A stretch of 64,000 nt of DNA from Planktothricoides raciborskii GIHE-MW2 (GTDB lineage: Bacteria; Cyanobacteriota; Cyanobacteriia; Cyanobacteriales; Laspinemataceae): assembly GCF_040564635.1 (NCBI RefSeq), contig NZ_CP159837.1, positions 4,203,001 to 4,267,000 on the forward strand, given 5' to 3'. Below the pieces are notes generated by a model. It did no database searches. It was not told the origin of the DNA and worked only from the letters and a program-made list of their open reading frames with translations. Every line of letters starts with the position of its first letter. Position 1 is the stretch's first letter. This document shows, piece by piece, positions 48,916-57,292 of this stretch. The position numbers and the translations under genes were made by a program.

Positions 48916-50985
48916 ATGAATACAACACCCAAGCGGTCCTTACGCTCCCTAGAAAAGCAGTTGCAGCAATGCCTAGATGCTCAATTGTACGCCACTTGGC
49001 GCCAGTTGACGCCACTTGGCGCCACTTGCTCTACTTGGGGAGACCCCAAGACCGCAGTGGCTTCTTCACTTGGGGAGACCCCAAGACCGCAGTGGCTTCT
49101 CTACTTGGAGAGACCCCAAGATCGCACTGGCTTCTCTACTTGGGAAGACCCCAAGACCGCAGTGGCTTTAGAAAATTGTCCGATTCAAGTACGGTGTGCC
49201 ATTAAGAACGCCGATTTATTGGTGTTAGCCCAACATAAAGCCGAGTTCAGACCTGACCTGCAACAAACCTTTAAAGCCATTCATCAAGCCATTTTAAGCT
49301 TGTCTCCAGAACTAGCGGGAGAACTGCGTCTTTATTTGCGAGTCTTGGGTCAAGTCCAGCCCTATGCCTATCATGCCTTTAAACTGCCCCAACCTTTGGG
49401 ATCCGTGAAAACGGAGGCCAATGATGTCAACCCGTTGACCGCTTTTGCGTGGCTGGAAAAACTGATCGAAGATCATGAAAATCCTAGGGAGGCCATAGAA
49501 ACCTCCCCCTCGGAGGCATCTGAGTCTTCGGATCTGGTACTGAGCAACGAGAATCGTTTGGCTTTAAGCTCAGAGGCGGAAGCCACAGAAAAGGGTGAAT
49601 TGCGAAATCTCCAAGAACTTGAAGAGTTTCCTTCTGGTTTGTTTAATGAGTTGAACTTGTCAAAAGATGTTGATAGGCAGACCATAAAATTCAAAGAACT
49701 ACCCTCATGGTGGGGACAGGTTTCGGCCTACTTGTTTTTGTCTATAGCCTTATGTTCCGTGGGTCTGTACGCTTTTACTCGTCCTTGTGTGCTGGGGAAA
49801 TGTACAACCCTTGCTCAAGCCCAACAAGAGATTGACTCCGCCCAGAAAATTTTGGCCTCTGCCAAATATGCCCAAAATTTTGCCCAGGTGCAAAAGAAAT
49901 TCAATTTAGCCACTGAGCAACTGGAACAAATTCCCGTCTGGTCTGGCAAATATTTGGCAGCAAGGCGAATGGTGAATAATTATGAAATCGAAGCGACTCA
50001 AATTGACCAAGTAATGAACGCCTTGGAAATTGGCGCTGCGGCGTGGAAAAAAGCCCAAAATGCGCCGTTGCCTTTAGAGCGTTGGCGAGAGATTGAAGCT
50101 TCCTGGTCAAAGGCGATCACCCTACTGGAAAAAATTCCCCCCCAGTCAGAAGTTTATTCTTTTGCCCAAAACAAATTATCTGAGTATGAAGCCAATTTGC
50201 AGGCGATCGCCGCACGAGTCCAGCAAGAAGAATATGCGGCTAAAACCCTGCAAGAAATCCGGGAAAAAGCCGACCTAGCCTACACTCGGCAAGGAGTCGC
50301 CAGTGGTTTAGAAAGTTGGCAAGGAATTTATGACTTATGGGAAGAAATTGTCAACTTAATCCCCAAAATTCCCCCTTCTACAACGGCTTATGTTCAGTTA
50401 CAAGATTCAGTAGCGGAATATCGTAAACAACTGACCAAGGCTCGCGAACAGGAAGTTCAAGAACAAATCTCTCAAGAGACTTACGATATGGCGATCGCAA
50501 CTGCGGAACAAGCCCAGCAACTAAGCGAACAAAAACAATGGTCTAATGCTCTCAATAGCTGGACTGATGCACTCACATTAGCGCGTCAAATTCCTGACAA
50601 CACTTTCTACTCTGCCAAAGCACAATCCTTAGCCACCAGTTACACCAATGCTCGCAACGAAGCGGCAGTTAATCTCAAAAAAGCCACAATTTTACAAAAA
50701 ACTCAAAACGATCTGAAAAAACTCTGCAACGGCAATCCCCTAGTCTGCGAATACACCGTTACCGAAGATGTGATTAATGTTTGGCTGACTCCTGCCTACA
50801 TTCGTCATGTCAAACGAACTGCTTTACTTGCTGACCAAAAAGGCGATAATAAAGCTTTAGTTGGTATCGACAAACATTTGGATACTTTAAAAGTTGCCTT
50901 ACAAACTATTAGTGATAACGCCAAAATTCCCCTAGTCCTTTATGACTCCTACGGTGGATTAATTGGGCGTCATCCGAAAAATTAG
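48916..50985 (+). CDS. Membrane protein with long helical C-terminal region; repeat insertion near N-terminus
   Basis: The 689-residue protein has one membrane segment at about 271-290 (VSAYLFLSIALCSVGLYAF). Before it is a cytoplasmic part with NCPIQVRCAIKNADLLVLAQ (about 90-108), and after it a Gln/Ala/Glu-rich helical region with TPR-like spacing to about 610. A compact C-terminal domain contains a VCEYTVTEDVINVWLTPAY segment. I recognise no named family. Residues about 30-87 are encoded by tandem repeats, including a 35-bp unit in four copies read in successive frames, and differ sharply from the rest. Confidence 0.7.
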   Translation: MNTTPKRSLRSLEKQLQQCLDAQLYATWRQLTPLGATCSTWGDPKTAVASSLGETPRPQWLLYLERPQDRTGFSTWEDPKTAVALENCPIQVRCAIKNADLLVLAQHKAEFRPDLQQTFKAIHQAILSLSPELAGELRLYLRVLGQVQPYAYHAFKLPQPLGSVKTEANDVNPLTAFAWLEKLIEDHENPREAIETSPSEASESSDLVLSNENRLALSSEAEATEKGELRNLQELEEFPSGLFNELNLSKDVDRQTIKFKELPSWWGQVSAYLFLSIALCSVGLYAFTRPCVLGKCTTLAQAQQEIDSAQKILASAKYAQNFAQVQKKFNLATEQLEQIPVWSGKYLAARRMVNNYEIEATQIDQVMNALEIGAAAWKKAQNAPLPLERWREIEASWSKAITLLEKIPPQSEVYSFAQNKLSEYEANLQAIAARVQQEEYAAKTLQEIREKADLAYTRQGVASGLESWQGIYDLWEEIVNLIPKIPPSTTAYVQLQDSVAEYRKQLTKAREQEVQEQISQETYDMAIATAEQAQQLSEQKQWSNALNSWTDALTLARQIPDNTFYSAKAQSLATSYTNARNEAAVNLKKATILQKTQNDLKKLCNGNPLVCEYTVTEDVINVWLTPAYIRHVKRTALLADQKGDNKALVGIDKHLDTLKVALQTISDNAKIPLVLYDSYGGLIGRHPKN
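49034..49173 (+). repeat. Four tandem 35-bp units inside a gene, read in three frames
   Basis: Units start at 49034, 49069, 49104 and 49139. The core CTTGGGGAGACCCCAAG is a hairpin with 7-bp arms, followed by ACCGCAGTGGCTT. Because 35 leaves remainder 2 on division by 3, successive units encode TWGDPKTAVAS, LGETPRPQWLL, LERPQDRTGF and again TWEDPKTAVAL. All frames are stop-free. A degenerate GCCACTTGGCGCC repeat precedes the array. Confidence 0.95.
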
Positions 50986-51243
50986 TTATCCGTAGGGTGG
51001 GCAAACTAATCCCAAAGATAATTTATGGCGAATCACGATGGAAGCCCAACCGACATTATGATCCGTAGGGTGGGCAAACTAATCCCAAAGATAATTTATG
51101 GCGAATCACGATGGAATTTGCCCACCCTACATTATGCTTATGCGTAGAGTGGGCAAACGAATCCCAAAAATAATTTATGGCGAATCATCATGGAATTTGC
51201 CCACCCTACACTACTTATGGATTCCCGCATTCGCGGGAATGAC
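50986..51243. repeat. GTAGGGTGGGCAAA repeats, three units, and a REP palindrome
   Basis: Three units of about 73-79 bp start with CGTAGGGTGGGCAAAC at 50991, 51064 and 51143. Two of them close with TTTGCCCACCCTAC, giving hairpins. The REP palindrome ATTCCCGCATTCGCGGGAAT is at 51220-51240. The spacer separates convergent genes. Confidence 0.85.
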
Positions 51244-51269
51244 ATATGACTTGATAAGCCCACCCGACA

Positions 51270-52250
51270 TTAATCTTGTTCAAAAACTTTACCCAAAGCA
51301 GCCGGGGGTTGACTCCGAATTACTGGTAAAATCGCTCTGGCGATGGGATGGGGCAATTTTTCCAGTAACTTTTCTAACCAATTACTCTGAGTAATAACTA
51401 ACAACAAAATCATTAAAACAAAAGGGGCAACATTAAAAATTTGCGTGGGAATTTCGGGAATTGAACTTTGGGCAACACTGGCCAAAGATTGCAAAATTCC
51501 AAATAAATAACAGCCCAAAGCTACTCGCAAAGGATTCCAGCCCCCAAAAATCACAATTGCTAAGACAATCCAGCCATATCCTGCGGTATGTCGGTGACTC
51601 CAACCGGCTTTAAAATCCAAAGAAAAAGCCGCCCCAGCTATGCCCATTAATGCCCCACCTAACAAGGTATAAATATAGCGCATTAAAATCACATTCGTCC
51701 CCCTAGCAAACGCTGCCGCTGGTTGTTCACCCAGGGATCTGAGCATCAGTCCGGGACGGGTGCGATAAAAATATATCCAGGTGAAAAAAATTAAAAAATA
51801 GCTGACATAAACCAGTAAATCTCCCTGAAAAAATATCTCCCCTAAAAAGGGAATATGTTGTAATACAGGCAGTTTAAAACTGGGAACCGTTGGCCCAGGA
51901 ACTCGGACAAATTCGTTGCCCAAAAACGAGGATAAATCACTACATAATAACGCTAAAACAAAGCCAATGGCAATTTGGGATTGTTTTAGCGTTAACGCCC
52001 CAAAAGCAACAATGAAAGCGATCGCAGCCCCGACACAACCGGCGCCCAAAAAACCTAATAATAAACTATTGGTGGTTTTGGCGATCGCAAATCCTGTCAT
52101 CGCCCCCATTAAAATCGTGCCTTCTGCTGACAGGTTAATCACCCCAGCCCGTTCAGTAATCGTTTCCCCAAGACAACCAAAAACCAGCGGGGTTGAAGTG
52201 GCGATCGCGGTGGCCAAAATAGCAATAATTTGAGTTCCTTCCACTGTCAT
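51270..52250 (-). CDS. ABC transporter permease, nucleoside/BMP-type (BPD_transp_2)
   Basis: The 326-residue protein has eight or more hydrophobic helices. GETITERAGVINLSAEGTILMGA at the start and RSLGEQPAAAFARGTNV in the loop are characteristic of the second permease of nucleoside or basic-membrane-lipoprotein-dependent importers. The likely substrate is nucleosides or related compounds. ATG at 52250 is chosen over an overlapping TTG at 52253. The ATPase, partner permease and binding protein are not seen next to it. A disrupted small membrane ORF lies 95 bp upstream. Confidence 0.85.
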   Translation of the reverse strand: MTVEGTQIIAILATAIATSTPLVFGCLGETITERAGVINLSAEGTILMGAMTGFAIAKTTNSLLLGFLGAGCVGAAIAFIVAFGALTLKQSQIAIGFVLALLCSDLSSFLGNEFVRVPGPTVPSFKLPVLQHIPFLGEIFFQGDLLVYVSYFLIFFTWIYFYRTRPGLMLRSLGEQPAAAFARGTNVILMRYIYTLLGGALMGIAGAAFSLDFKAGWSHRHTAGYGWIVLAIVIFGGWNPLRVALGCYLFGILQSLASVAQSSIPEIPTQIFNVAPFVLMILLLVITQSNWLEKLLEKLPHPIARAILPVIRSQPPAALGKVFEQD

Positions 52251-52345
52251 CAATTGTAAAAATTTAACAATTTAATTATCCCCATAAGATTATGACCAAA
52301 ACAGACTCATCGAACCGAAAAAAATAAATTATCTGCGGTAATAAT

Positions 52346-52627
52346 TCAGAACATAGACGATAAAAAAATCAAACTAATCCAGAAAAAAATTATAGACAAA
52401 CATAGCACCGCCGTGGCTTGAGTTAAACGGCCAGGAATGGGCGGAGAAATCGCCGTTCTCACCCAAATTGATGTGGCATTTCCTAAAACAAAACTGGCAC
52501 AAAGCACCAAGTATGGCTACTGGTTCAGGTTCAGTAACCAAAAAATAGCCATTATAATCGCCAGAAAAATCATCACCCACTCAATAAATCGAGGCGGATC
52601 AAATTCAAAACATCGGATTAAATTCAT
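52346..52627 (-). pseudogene. Small membrane-protein ORF interrupted by an amber codon
   Basis: From the ATG at 52627 the minus strand encodes MNLIRCFEFDPPRFIEWVMI and a membrane helix, then a TAG at codon 37 (52517-52519). The same frame then continues without stops for 56 codons with two more helices (about 38-50 and 75-92) and ends at TGA 52346-52348. The uninterrupted product would be 93 residues with three membrane segments. This suggests a recent nonsense mutation, sequencing error, or chance. No family is recognised. Confidence 0.4.
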
Positions 52628-52686
52628 CGGCCTAATATTTACTCAACGATTGCCAGAATACATTCATTAATGTCTATCCTTAATGT

Positions 52687-53409
52687 CTAAAATTGCCGCT
52701 GATTATATTTTTCCAAATAGGCTTGAGCTTCGCTTAAGTCTACTTGAGGAAAGTCAACATAAAATCGACTGACACTGATAAAAGGATCGGGAGTTGCTAG
52801 GACGATCGCGCGATCGCACCACTCCTCTAATGAGGACATTAATTGTAAGGGGGCTACGGGTACAGCAATCCAAACCTGGGCTGGTTTTTGCGCTTGCATC
52901 GCTTTAGCGGCCACTGCCATAGTCATCCCAGTAGCAATCCCATCATCAACCAAAATAGCAATTTTTCCCTCCGGGCTAACGTGCGGGCGAAATTTGCTCA
53001 ACTGGGCTAACTGGGCTTCAGCTTTAGCTTGGGCGTGATGGACATCTTTCTCCCGAATTCGGCCATTATAAATCGATGAACCCATCTCCTGATGACCCCA
53101 AACAATCTCACCATCAGGAGTCAACGCCCCAATTGCCAACTCTGGATTAAACACCGTAGTAATTTTTTTCGCCACCACAATATCTAACGGACACTGGAGT
53201 TGTTCAGCGATCGGCACAGCCACGGGCAACCCCCCTCTCGGCAAAGCATAGACAATTGGTTTAGCTTGGGCGATCGCGGGATCGCCCCTACACTCGCTTC
53301 TCAGTTGGGTCAATTCTGCAACAATGGCAGCCGCCAGTTGCTTTCCCGCCTCGGCCCGTGAAGCGAAGCTATCCCGAAAAGAATCGCGGAAAATTGGTAT
53401 CGACGACAT
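52687..53409 (-). CDS. Phosphoribosyltransferase family protein with in-frame insertion
   Basis: The 240-residue protein has the PRPP-binding motif AILVDDGIATGMTMAVAA and the early segment YALPRGGLPVAVPIAEQL. Such stand-alone proteins are common in cyanobacteria and their substrate is unresolved. The N-terminus reads IFRDSFRDSFASRAEAGKQL. Related proteins typically read FRDR(T/A)EAG at this point, so about eight residues appear to be inserted, and this insert is encoded by the element seen also in sucC. Confidence 0.82.
   Translation of the reverse strand: MSSIPIFRDSFRDSFASRAEAGKQLAAAIVAELTQLRSECRGDPAIAQAKPIVYALPRGGLPVAVPIAEQLQCPLDIVVAKKITTVFNPELAIGALTPDGEIVWGHQEMGSSIYNGRIREKDVHHAQAKAEAQLAQLSKFRPHVSPEGKIAILVDDGIATGMTMAVAAKAMQAQKPAQVWIAVPVAPLQLMSSLEEWCDRAIVLATPDPFISVSRFYVDFPQVDLSEAQAYLEKYNQRQF
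53357..53390 (-). repeat. GCGATTC...CTTCACG element inside the phosphoribosyltransferase gene
   Basis: On the gene strand it reads CGCGATTCTTTTCGGGATAG and continues CTTCGCTTCACG. It differs from the sucC copy at only a few bases and encodes RDSFASR in the same reading frame as there. Confidence 0.85.
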
Positions 53410-53624
53410 CGCATCCTCCTACTGCCAGAAAAACAATAAAGCTTTTCTTATATTTTGGCTGATTTTTCCAGAATTGGCACCAATTCCCCTCTGGTTATTA
53501 CGTTTATTTACATTTACCCTAAAACCACCATATCTGTAGGGTGGGCAAAACCCCACCATTCATCCTGAAACTTACAATTATTTATTAAAAAACCACCAAA
53601 TTAATTTAATAAATATGTTTTATT

Positions 53625-53651
53625 TTGCCAAAAAACAACTTATGTTATAAT
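53625..53651 (+). promoter_or_regulatory. Candidate sigma-70-type promoter for the third Uma2 gene
   Basis: TTGCCA at 53625-53630 and TATAAT at 53646-53651 with a 15-bp spacer, about 25 bases before the ATG at 53677. AAGG at 53662 is the ribosome binding site. The spacer is shorter than the ideal 17 bp. Confidence 0.4.
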
Positions 53652-53676
53652 TAAACAAAGCAAGGAAAACAAAACT

Positions 53677-54450
53677 ATGGTTCAAGCTGTCACCAAAACA
53701 CAAAGAGAGATATTAGACCTATTCACTTATGAAGAATATCTAGCTTATCAATCCGAACCGGGGATTATTTATGAATTATTTCGGGGACATCTAAAAAAAA
53801 TGCCAACACCAACGGGTTTACACACTCGAATTTGCAATTTCTTAATCGCTCAGTTGCGCCGATATTTTGCCACCCATAATTTAGAATTAATTGCCACTGA
53901 ATTTGTGGGTGTTAGAACCGAAAAAGACACCTCCAGAGTCCCAGATTTAGTGGTCTGCACCCAACAACTTTGGGAACAAGTCTGCAACCGCAAGGGTGCT
54001 GGAGCCTTAGACTTTGAAGAACAACCCTTATTAGTCGTCGAAATAACCAGCGAAAATTGGCGGGAAGACTATCTGCTGAAACGGGCTGAATATGCATTAC
54101 GAGAAATTGCCGAATATTGGATCGTTGACCCCAAAAAGCAACGGATTCGAGTCTGTCACCATCCAGAAAATGAGGATGGCTATGAACACAGCGAATTTTT
54201 AGCCGGACAAGACCTAATCTCTCCCCAGTTTCCAGAATTAATTCTGCCCGTGGAGCAGATTTTTGCCCCACCTACCGTAGAATCAATCATTCTGGAAGAA
54301 CAGCAACAGCGACAAGACCTAGAGCAACAGCTTCAAACCGAACGCCTTCGGGCTGAAACCGAACGCCTTCGGGCCGAAACCGAACGCCTTCGGGCCGATC
54401 GCCTTGCACAACGGTTGCGAGAACTGGGCATGGATCCCGATGCGCTCTAG
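53677..54450 (+). CDS. Uma2-family (DUF820) endonuclease-like protein, copy 3
   Basis: The 257-residue protein has a Uma2 core: VPDLVVCTQ and LLVVEITSENWREDYLLKRAEYA, then YWIVDPKKQRI. The C-terminal heptad region of repeated ETERLRA units is encoded by a 21-bp tandem repeat (about 54341-54400), and the end is LRELGMDPDAL. The tail resembles that of the tandem copies at 32041-33503, but the core is more distant, so this is a separate branch. A plausible promoter lies at 53625. Confidence 0.85.
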   Translation: MVQAVTKTQREILDLFTYEEYLAYQSEPGIIYELFRGHLKKMPTPTGLHTRICNFLIAQLRRYFATHNLELIATEFVGVRTEKDTSRVPDLVVCTQQLWEQVCNRKGAGALDFEEQPLLVVEITSENWREDYLLKRAEYALREIAEYWIVDPKKQRIRVCHHPENEDGYEHSEFLAGQDLISPQFPELILPVEQIFAPPTVESIILEEQQQRQDLEQQLQTERLRAETERLRAETERLRADRLAQRLRELGMDPDAL

Positions 54451-54547
54451 AAAGCGATCGCCCGCCGGAAATTTTTTGCTACTCCATTGCTCCCGAACAA
54501 GTGAGACAATATTCAAAGCACGCATTTAGTCGATACGGATTAGAATT

Positions 54548-55852
54548 GTGGCTTATAAGCTCGGTTTATTAGGATTGGGAACCGTTGGCACCGGAACAGC
54601 GCAAATCATTCTGGACTCTTTGGGACGCCATCCCTTATTACAAGAGCTAGAAATTCATCGCGTGGGAGTCCGCAACCTGGATAAACCCCGTCAGGTGACA
54701 TTTTCCGCTGACCAACTCACCACGGACTTAGAATCAATCGTCACTGACCCAGACATTGATATTGTAGTCGAGTTGCTTGGCGGTCTAGAACCCGCGCGAT
54801 CGCTCATTCTCACTGCCATTAGTCACGGTAAACATATCGTCACTGCCAACAAAGCAGTAATTTCCCGCTATGGCAATGAAATTTTCGACGCTGCCAACGC
54901 CAAAGGGGTCTATGTCATGCTCGAAGCAGCGGTCGGTGGCGGCATCCCCGTCATCCAGCCCTTAAAAGAATCCCTAGGGGTGAACCGCATTCAATCGGTC
55001 ATGGGGATTATCAATGGCACCACCAACTACATTCTCACCCGAATGCAAACAGAGGGCGCAGATTTTGCCGATGTCCTCGCCGACGCACAACGCTTAGGTT
55101 ATGCCGAAGCTGACCCCACCGCTGACGTGGATGGATTGGATGCAGCGGATAAAATTGCGATTTTGGCATCCCTCGCCTTTGCCGGTCGGATTAAACTGGA
55201 GGATGTCCATTGTGAAGGCATTCGGCAAATCAGTGCCGCAGATATTGCTTATGCCGAAAAGCTGGGCTTTACGATCAAATTACTCGCGATCGCCAAACGG
55301 CAATCCAGCACAGAGAATCATGCCGTCGATCGCCTATCGATCCGAGTCCATCCGACCCTCGTCCCCAAAACCCACCCCCTCGCCAGTATCAATGGGGTGT
55401 ATAACGCGATTTTGGTAGAAGGAGAACCCCTGGGTCAGGTAATGTTTTACGGCCCCGGCGCAGGTTCAGGCCCTACCGCCAGCGCTGTGGTTTCTGATAT
55501 TTTGACCATTGCCGCCATCTTGAAAACAGAAACCGAACCAATTCCCCACCCATTGCTCAGTTGTACCCATCAGCACTACTGTGCGATCGCGCCAATGGAG
55601 GAATTGGTTACACGCTTCTACACTCGTTTTCTCACCAATGACACCCCTGGAGTCATTGGGCATCTGGGGACAAGCTTTGGCAATCATGGAGTCAGCCTAG
55701 AGTCTATTGTCCAAATTGGGATGCGCGACAACCAAGCCGAAATTGTCGTCGTCACCCACGATGTCTCAGAAGGTAATTTCCTCAATGCTTTAGCCGAAAT
55801 TCGCCAACTCGATGCGGTAATGAGCATTCCCAGTGTCTTACGAGTCTTGTAA
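54548..55852 (+). CDS. hom: Homoserine dehydrogenase
   Basis: It reduces aspartate semialdehyde to homoserine in threonine and methionine synthesis. The 434 residues include the nucleotide motif LLGLGTVGTGTA (7-18), TANKAVIS, LEAAVGGGIPVIQPLKES, the catalytic GIINGTTNYILTRM region, and a C-terminal ACT-type regulatory domain (about 350-434), implying feedback control by an end product. The start is GTG at 54548, with AYKLGLLG directly after it. Confidence 0.93.
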   Translation: MAYKLGLLGLGTVGTGTAQIILDSLGRHPLLQELEIHRVGVRNLDKPRQVTFSADQLTTDLESIVTDPDIDIVVELLGGLEPARSLILTAISHGKHIVTANKAVISRYGNEIFDAANAKGVYVMLEAAVGGGIPVIQPLKESLGVNRIQSVMGIINGTTNYILTRMQTEGADFADVLADAQRLGYAEADPTADVDGLDAADKIAILASLAFAGRIKLEDVHCEGIRQISAADIAYAEKLGFTIKLLAIAKRQSSTENHAVDRLSIRVHPTLVPKTHPLASINGVYNAILVEGEPLGQVMFYGPGAGSGPTASAVVSDILTIAAILKTETEPIPHPLLSCTHQHYCAIAPMEELVTRFYTRFLTNDTPGVIGHLGTSFGNHGVSLESIVQIGMRDNQAEIVVVTHDVSEGNFLNALAEIRQLDAVMSIPSVLRVL

Positions 55853-56110
55853 AGCGCAGTAGGGCACGGGCTTGCCCTCGGATGAGGGACCCGCCGTCGG
55901 CAGAGGAGCGGGGGAGCAGAGGAGCAGAGGAGCAAAGGGGGAAGAGAGGGAAGAGGGGGAAGAGGGGGAAGAGAGGGAAGAGAGGAAATTTCCCTCCCAC
56001 ACTCCGATGGCGGCTTCCCACACTCCACACTCCCCACTCCCCTGCACCCCCACACCCCACACTCCCGCTAAATTTAATCTAAATAGCTGAATCAAATTAG
56101 TCTCAAGGAG
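55853..56110. repeat. Purine-rich mirror-like tract then pyrimidine-rich tract
   Basis: From about 55905 to 55988 the strand is almost pure G and A (GAGGAGCAGAGG, then GGGAAGAGGGGGAAGAG units). From about 55990 to 56070 it is C-rich (CCCACACTCC units). Such a strand-biased block could form triplex DNA. Overlapping open frames here are low-complexity artefacts. Confidence 0.7.
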
Positions 56111-56116
56111 GAATTG

Positions 56117-56689
56117 ATGACATCAGAAAAACAAGAATTAGCCACAAATCAAGCAGCAGATAAATGGTGGCCAAGATTGCGAGAAAATATCGTAATTTTA
56201 GCGATCGCTTTAGGATTAGCTTTCTTAATTCGTCTTTTCGTCGCCGAACCGAGATATATTCCCTCGGATTCCATGGCTCCGACCCTACAACTGGGCGATC
56301 GCCTAGTCGTCGAAAAAATATCCTATCGATTTCGACCCCCAACCCTAGGGGACATCATTGTCTTTGACCCACCCGAAACATTGCAATATCAGGGATATGG
56401 AAAAAACCAAGCATTCATCAAACGAATCATTGGCACCAGCGGTCAAGTCATTACCGTAGACAACAGTCAAGTTTATGTAGATAACCAACCATTAACGGAA
56501 GAATACATCGCCGAACCGCCCAACTACCAATGGGGACCGCACTCAGTACCCTCAGAGCAATTATTCGTCATGGGAGATAACCGCAATCATAGTAACGACT
56601 CCCATATTTGGGGCTTTTTGCCAATTGAGAATATTATTGGTCGGGCTACTTTTCGTTTTTGGCCACCTAATCGGATCGGTTTTCTGTAA
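56117..56689 (+). CDS. lepB: Signal peptidase I
   Basis: It cleaves signal peptides at the outer face of the cytoplasmic membrane. The 190 residues contain one N-terminal membrane helix (about 24-41), the catalytic Ser52 in PSDSMAPTL, Lys102 in FIKRIIG, and the late GDNRNHSNDSHIWG box. The ATG at 56117 is preceded by a near-perfect AAGGAGG at 56104-56110; an in-frame TTG at 56114 is rejected. Its substrates would include the exported CHAT and SLH proteins of this window. Confidence 0.95.
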   Translation: MTSEKQELATNQAADKWWPRLRENIVILAIALGLAFLIRLFVAEPRYIPSDSMAPTLQLGDRLVVEKISYRFRPPTLGDIIVFDPPETLQYQGYGKNQAFIKRIIGTSGQVITVDNSQVYVDNQPLTEEYIAEPPNYQWGPHSVPSEQLFVMGDNRNHSNDSHIWGFLPIENIIGRATFRFWPPNRIGFL

Positions 56690-56776
56690 ATAGATTTCCA
56701 AATTACCGCATTCAACCCCAGATCCCTGGTAAAAATTGAGTCAACCCCCCCTCAAACTAGGTAAAATATGAATCAG

Positions 56777-56797
56777 CGAAGTGGCATATCCACTTCG
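56777..56797. promoter_or_regulatory. Perfect 8-bp stem-loop upstream of the DUF1825 gene
   Basis: CGAAGTGG and CCACTTCG flank CATAT. No T-run follows, so it may be an operator or leader hairpin. Confidence 0.35.
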
Positions 56798-56834
56798 TCA
56801 AGGAAATTAATTTAACAGAAAATGGGTGTTAACG

Positions 56835-57158
56835 ATGAGTTTTTTTGAATCTGAAATCGTGCAGCAAGAAGCCAAACAGTTGTTTGAAGATTACCAAACC
56901 CTAACTAGATTAGGCAGTAACTACGGCAAATTTGACAGAGAAGGGAAGAAACTGTTCATTGACCAAATGGAAGCCATGATGGAGCGTTATCGGATTTTTA
57001 TGAAACGCTTTGAACTCTCAGAAGATTTTATGGCTCAAGTCACAATGGAACAGCTTAAAACTCAACTCAGTCAAGCGGGAATGACCCCGCAACAAATGTT
57101 TGATCAAATGCATTTAACCTTAGAAAGGATGAAAGCCGAAGTTGAACGGCAAAAATAA
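56835..57158 (+). CDS. DUF1825-family protein
   Basis: The 107-residue acidic, helical protein MSFFESEIVQQEAKQLFEDY... matches the cyanobacterial and plastid-lineage DUF1825 family in full length. No catalytic residues are known. The frame extends to a GTG at 56826, but the ATG at 56835 gives the conserved MSFFES start. The downstream spacer is a foldback heptamer array. Confidence 0.9.
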   Translation: MSFFESEIVQQEAKQLFEDYQTLTRLGSNYGKFDREGKKLFIDQMEAMMERYRIFMKRFELSEDFMAQVTMEQLKTQLSQAGMTPQQMFDQMHLTLERMKAEVERQK

Positions 57159-57292
57159 ATTGGTTAGTGGTTATTAGTTATTCTTGGTTGGCTGACGAAT
57201 AACCAATAACCAATAACCAATAACCAATAACCACTAACCACTAACCACTAACCACTAACCAACAACCAATAACCAATAACCAATAACCAAGT
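57159..57292. repeat. Foldback heptamer spacer between convergent genes
   Basis: TTGGTTAGTGGTTATTAG-like sequence is followed by repeated AATAACCAATAACC and ACCACTAACCACTAACC units. They are complementary. It lies between the DUF1825 and PBP1A stops. Confidence 0.8.

Noticed and set aside
55838-56095. Several overlapping frames rich in SSLPSLPP or GERGKRG before lepB
   Set aside because: Artefacts of the purine/pyrimidine block.
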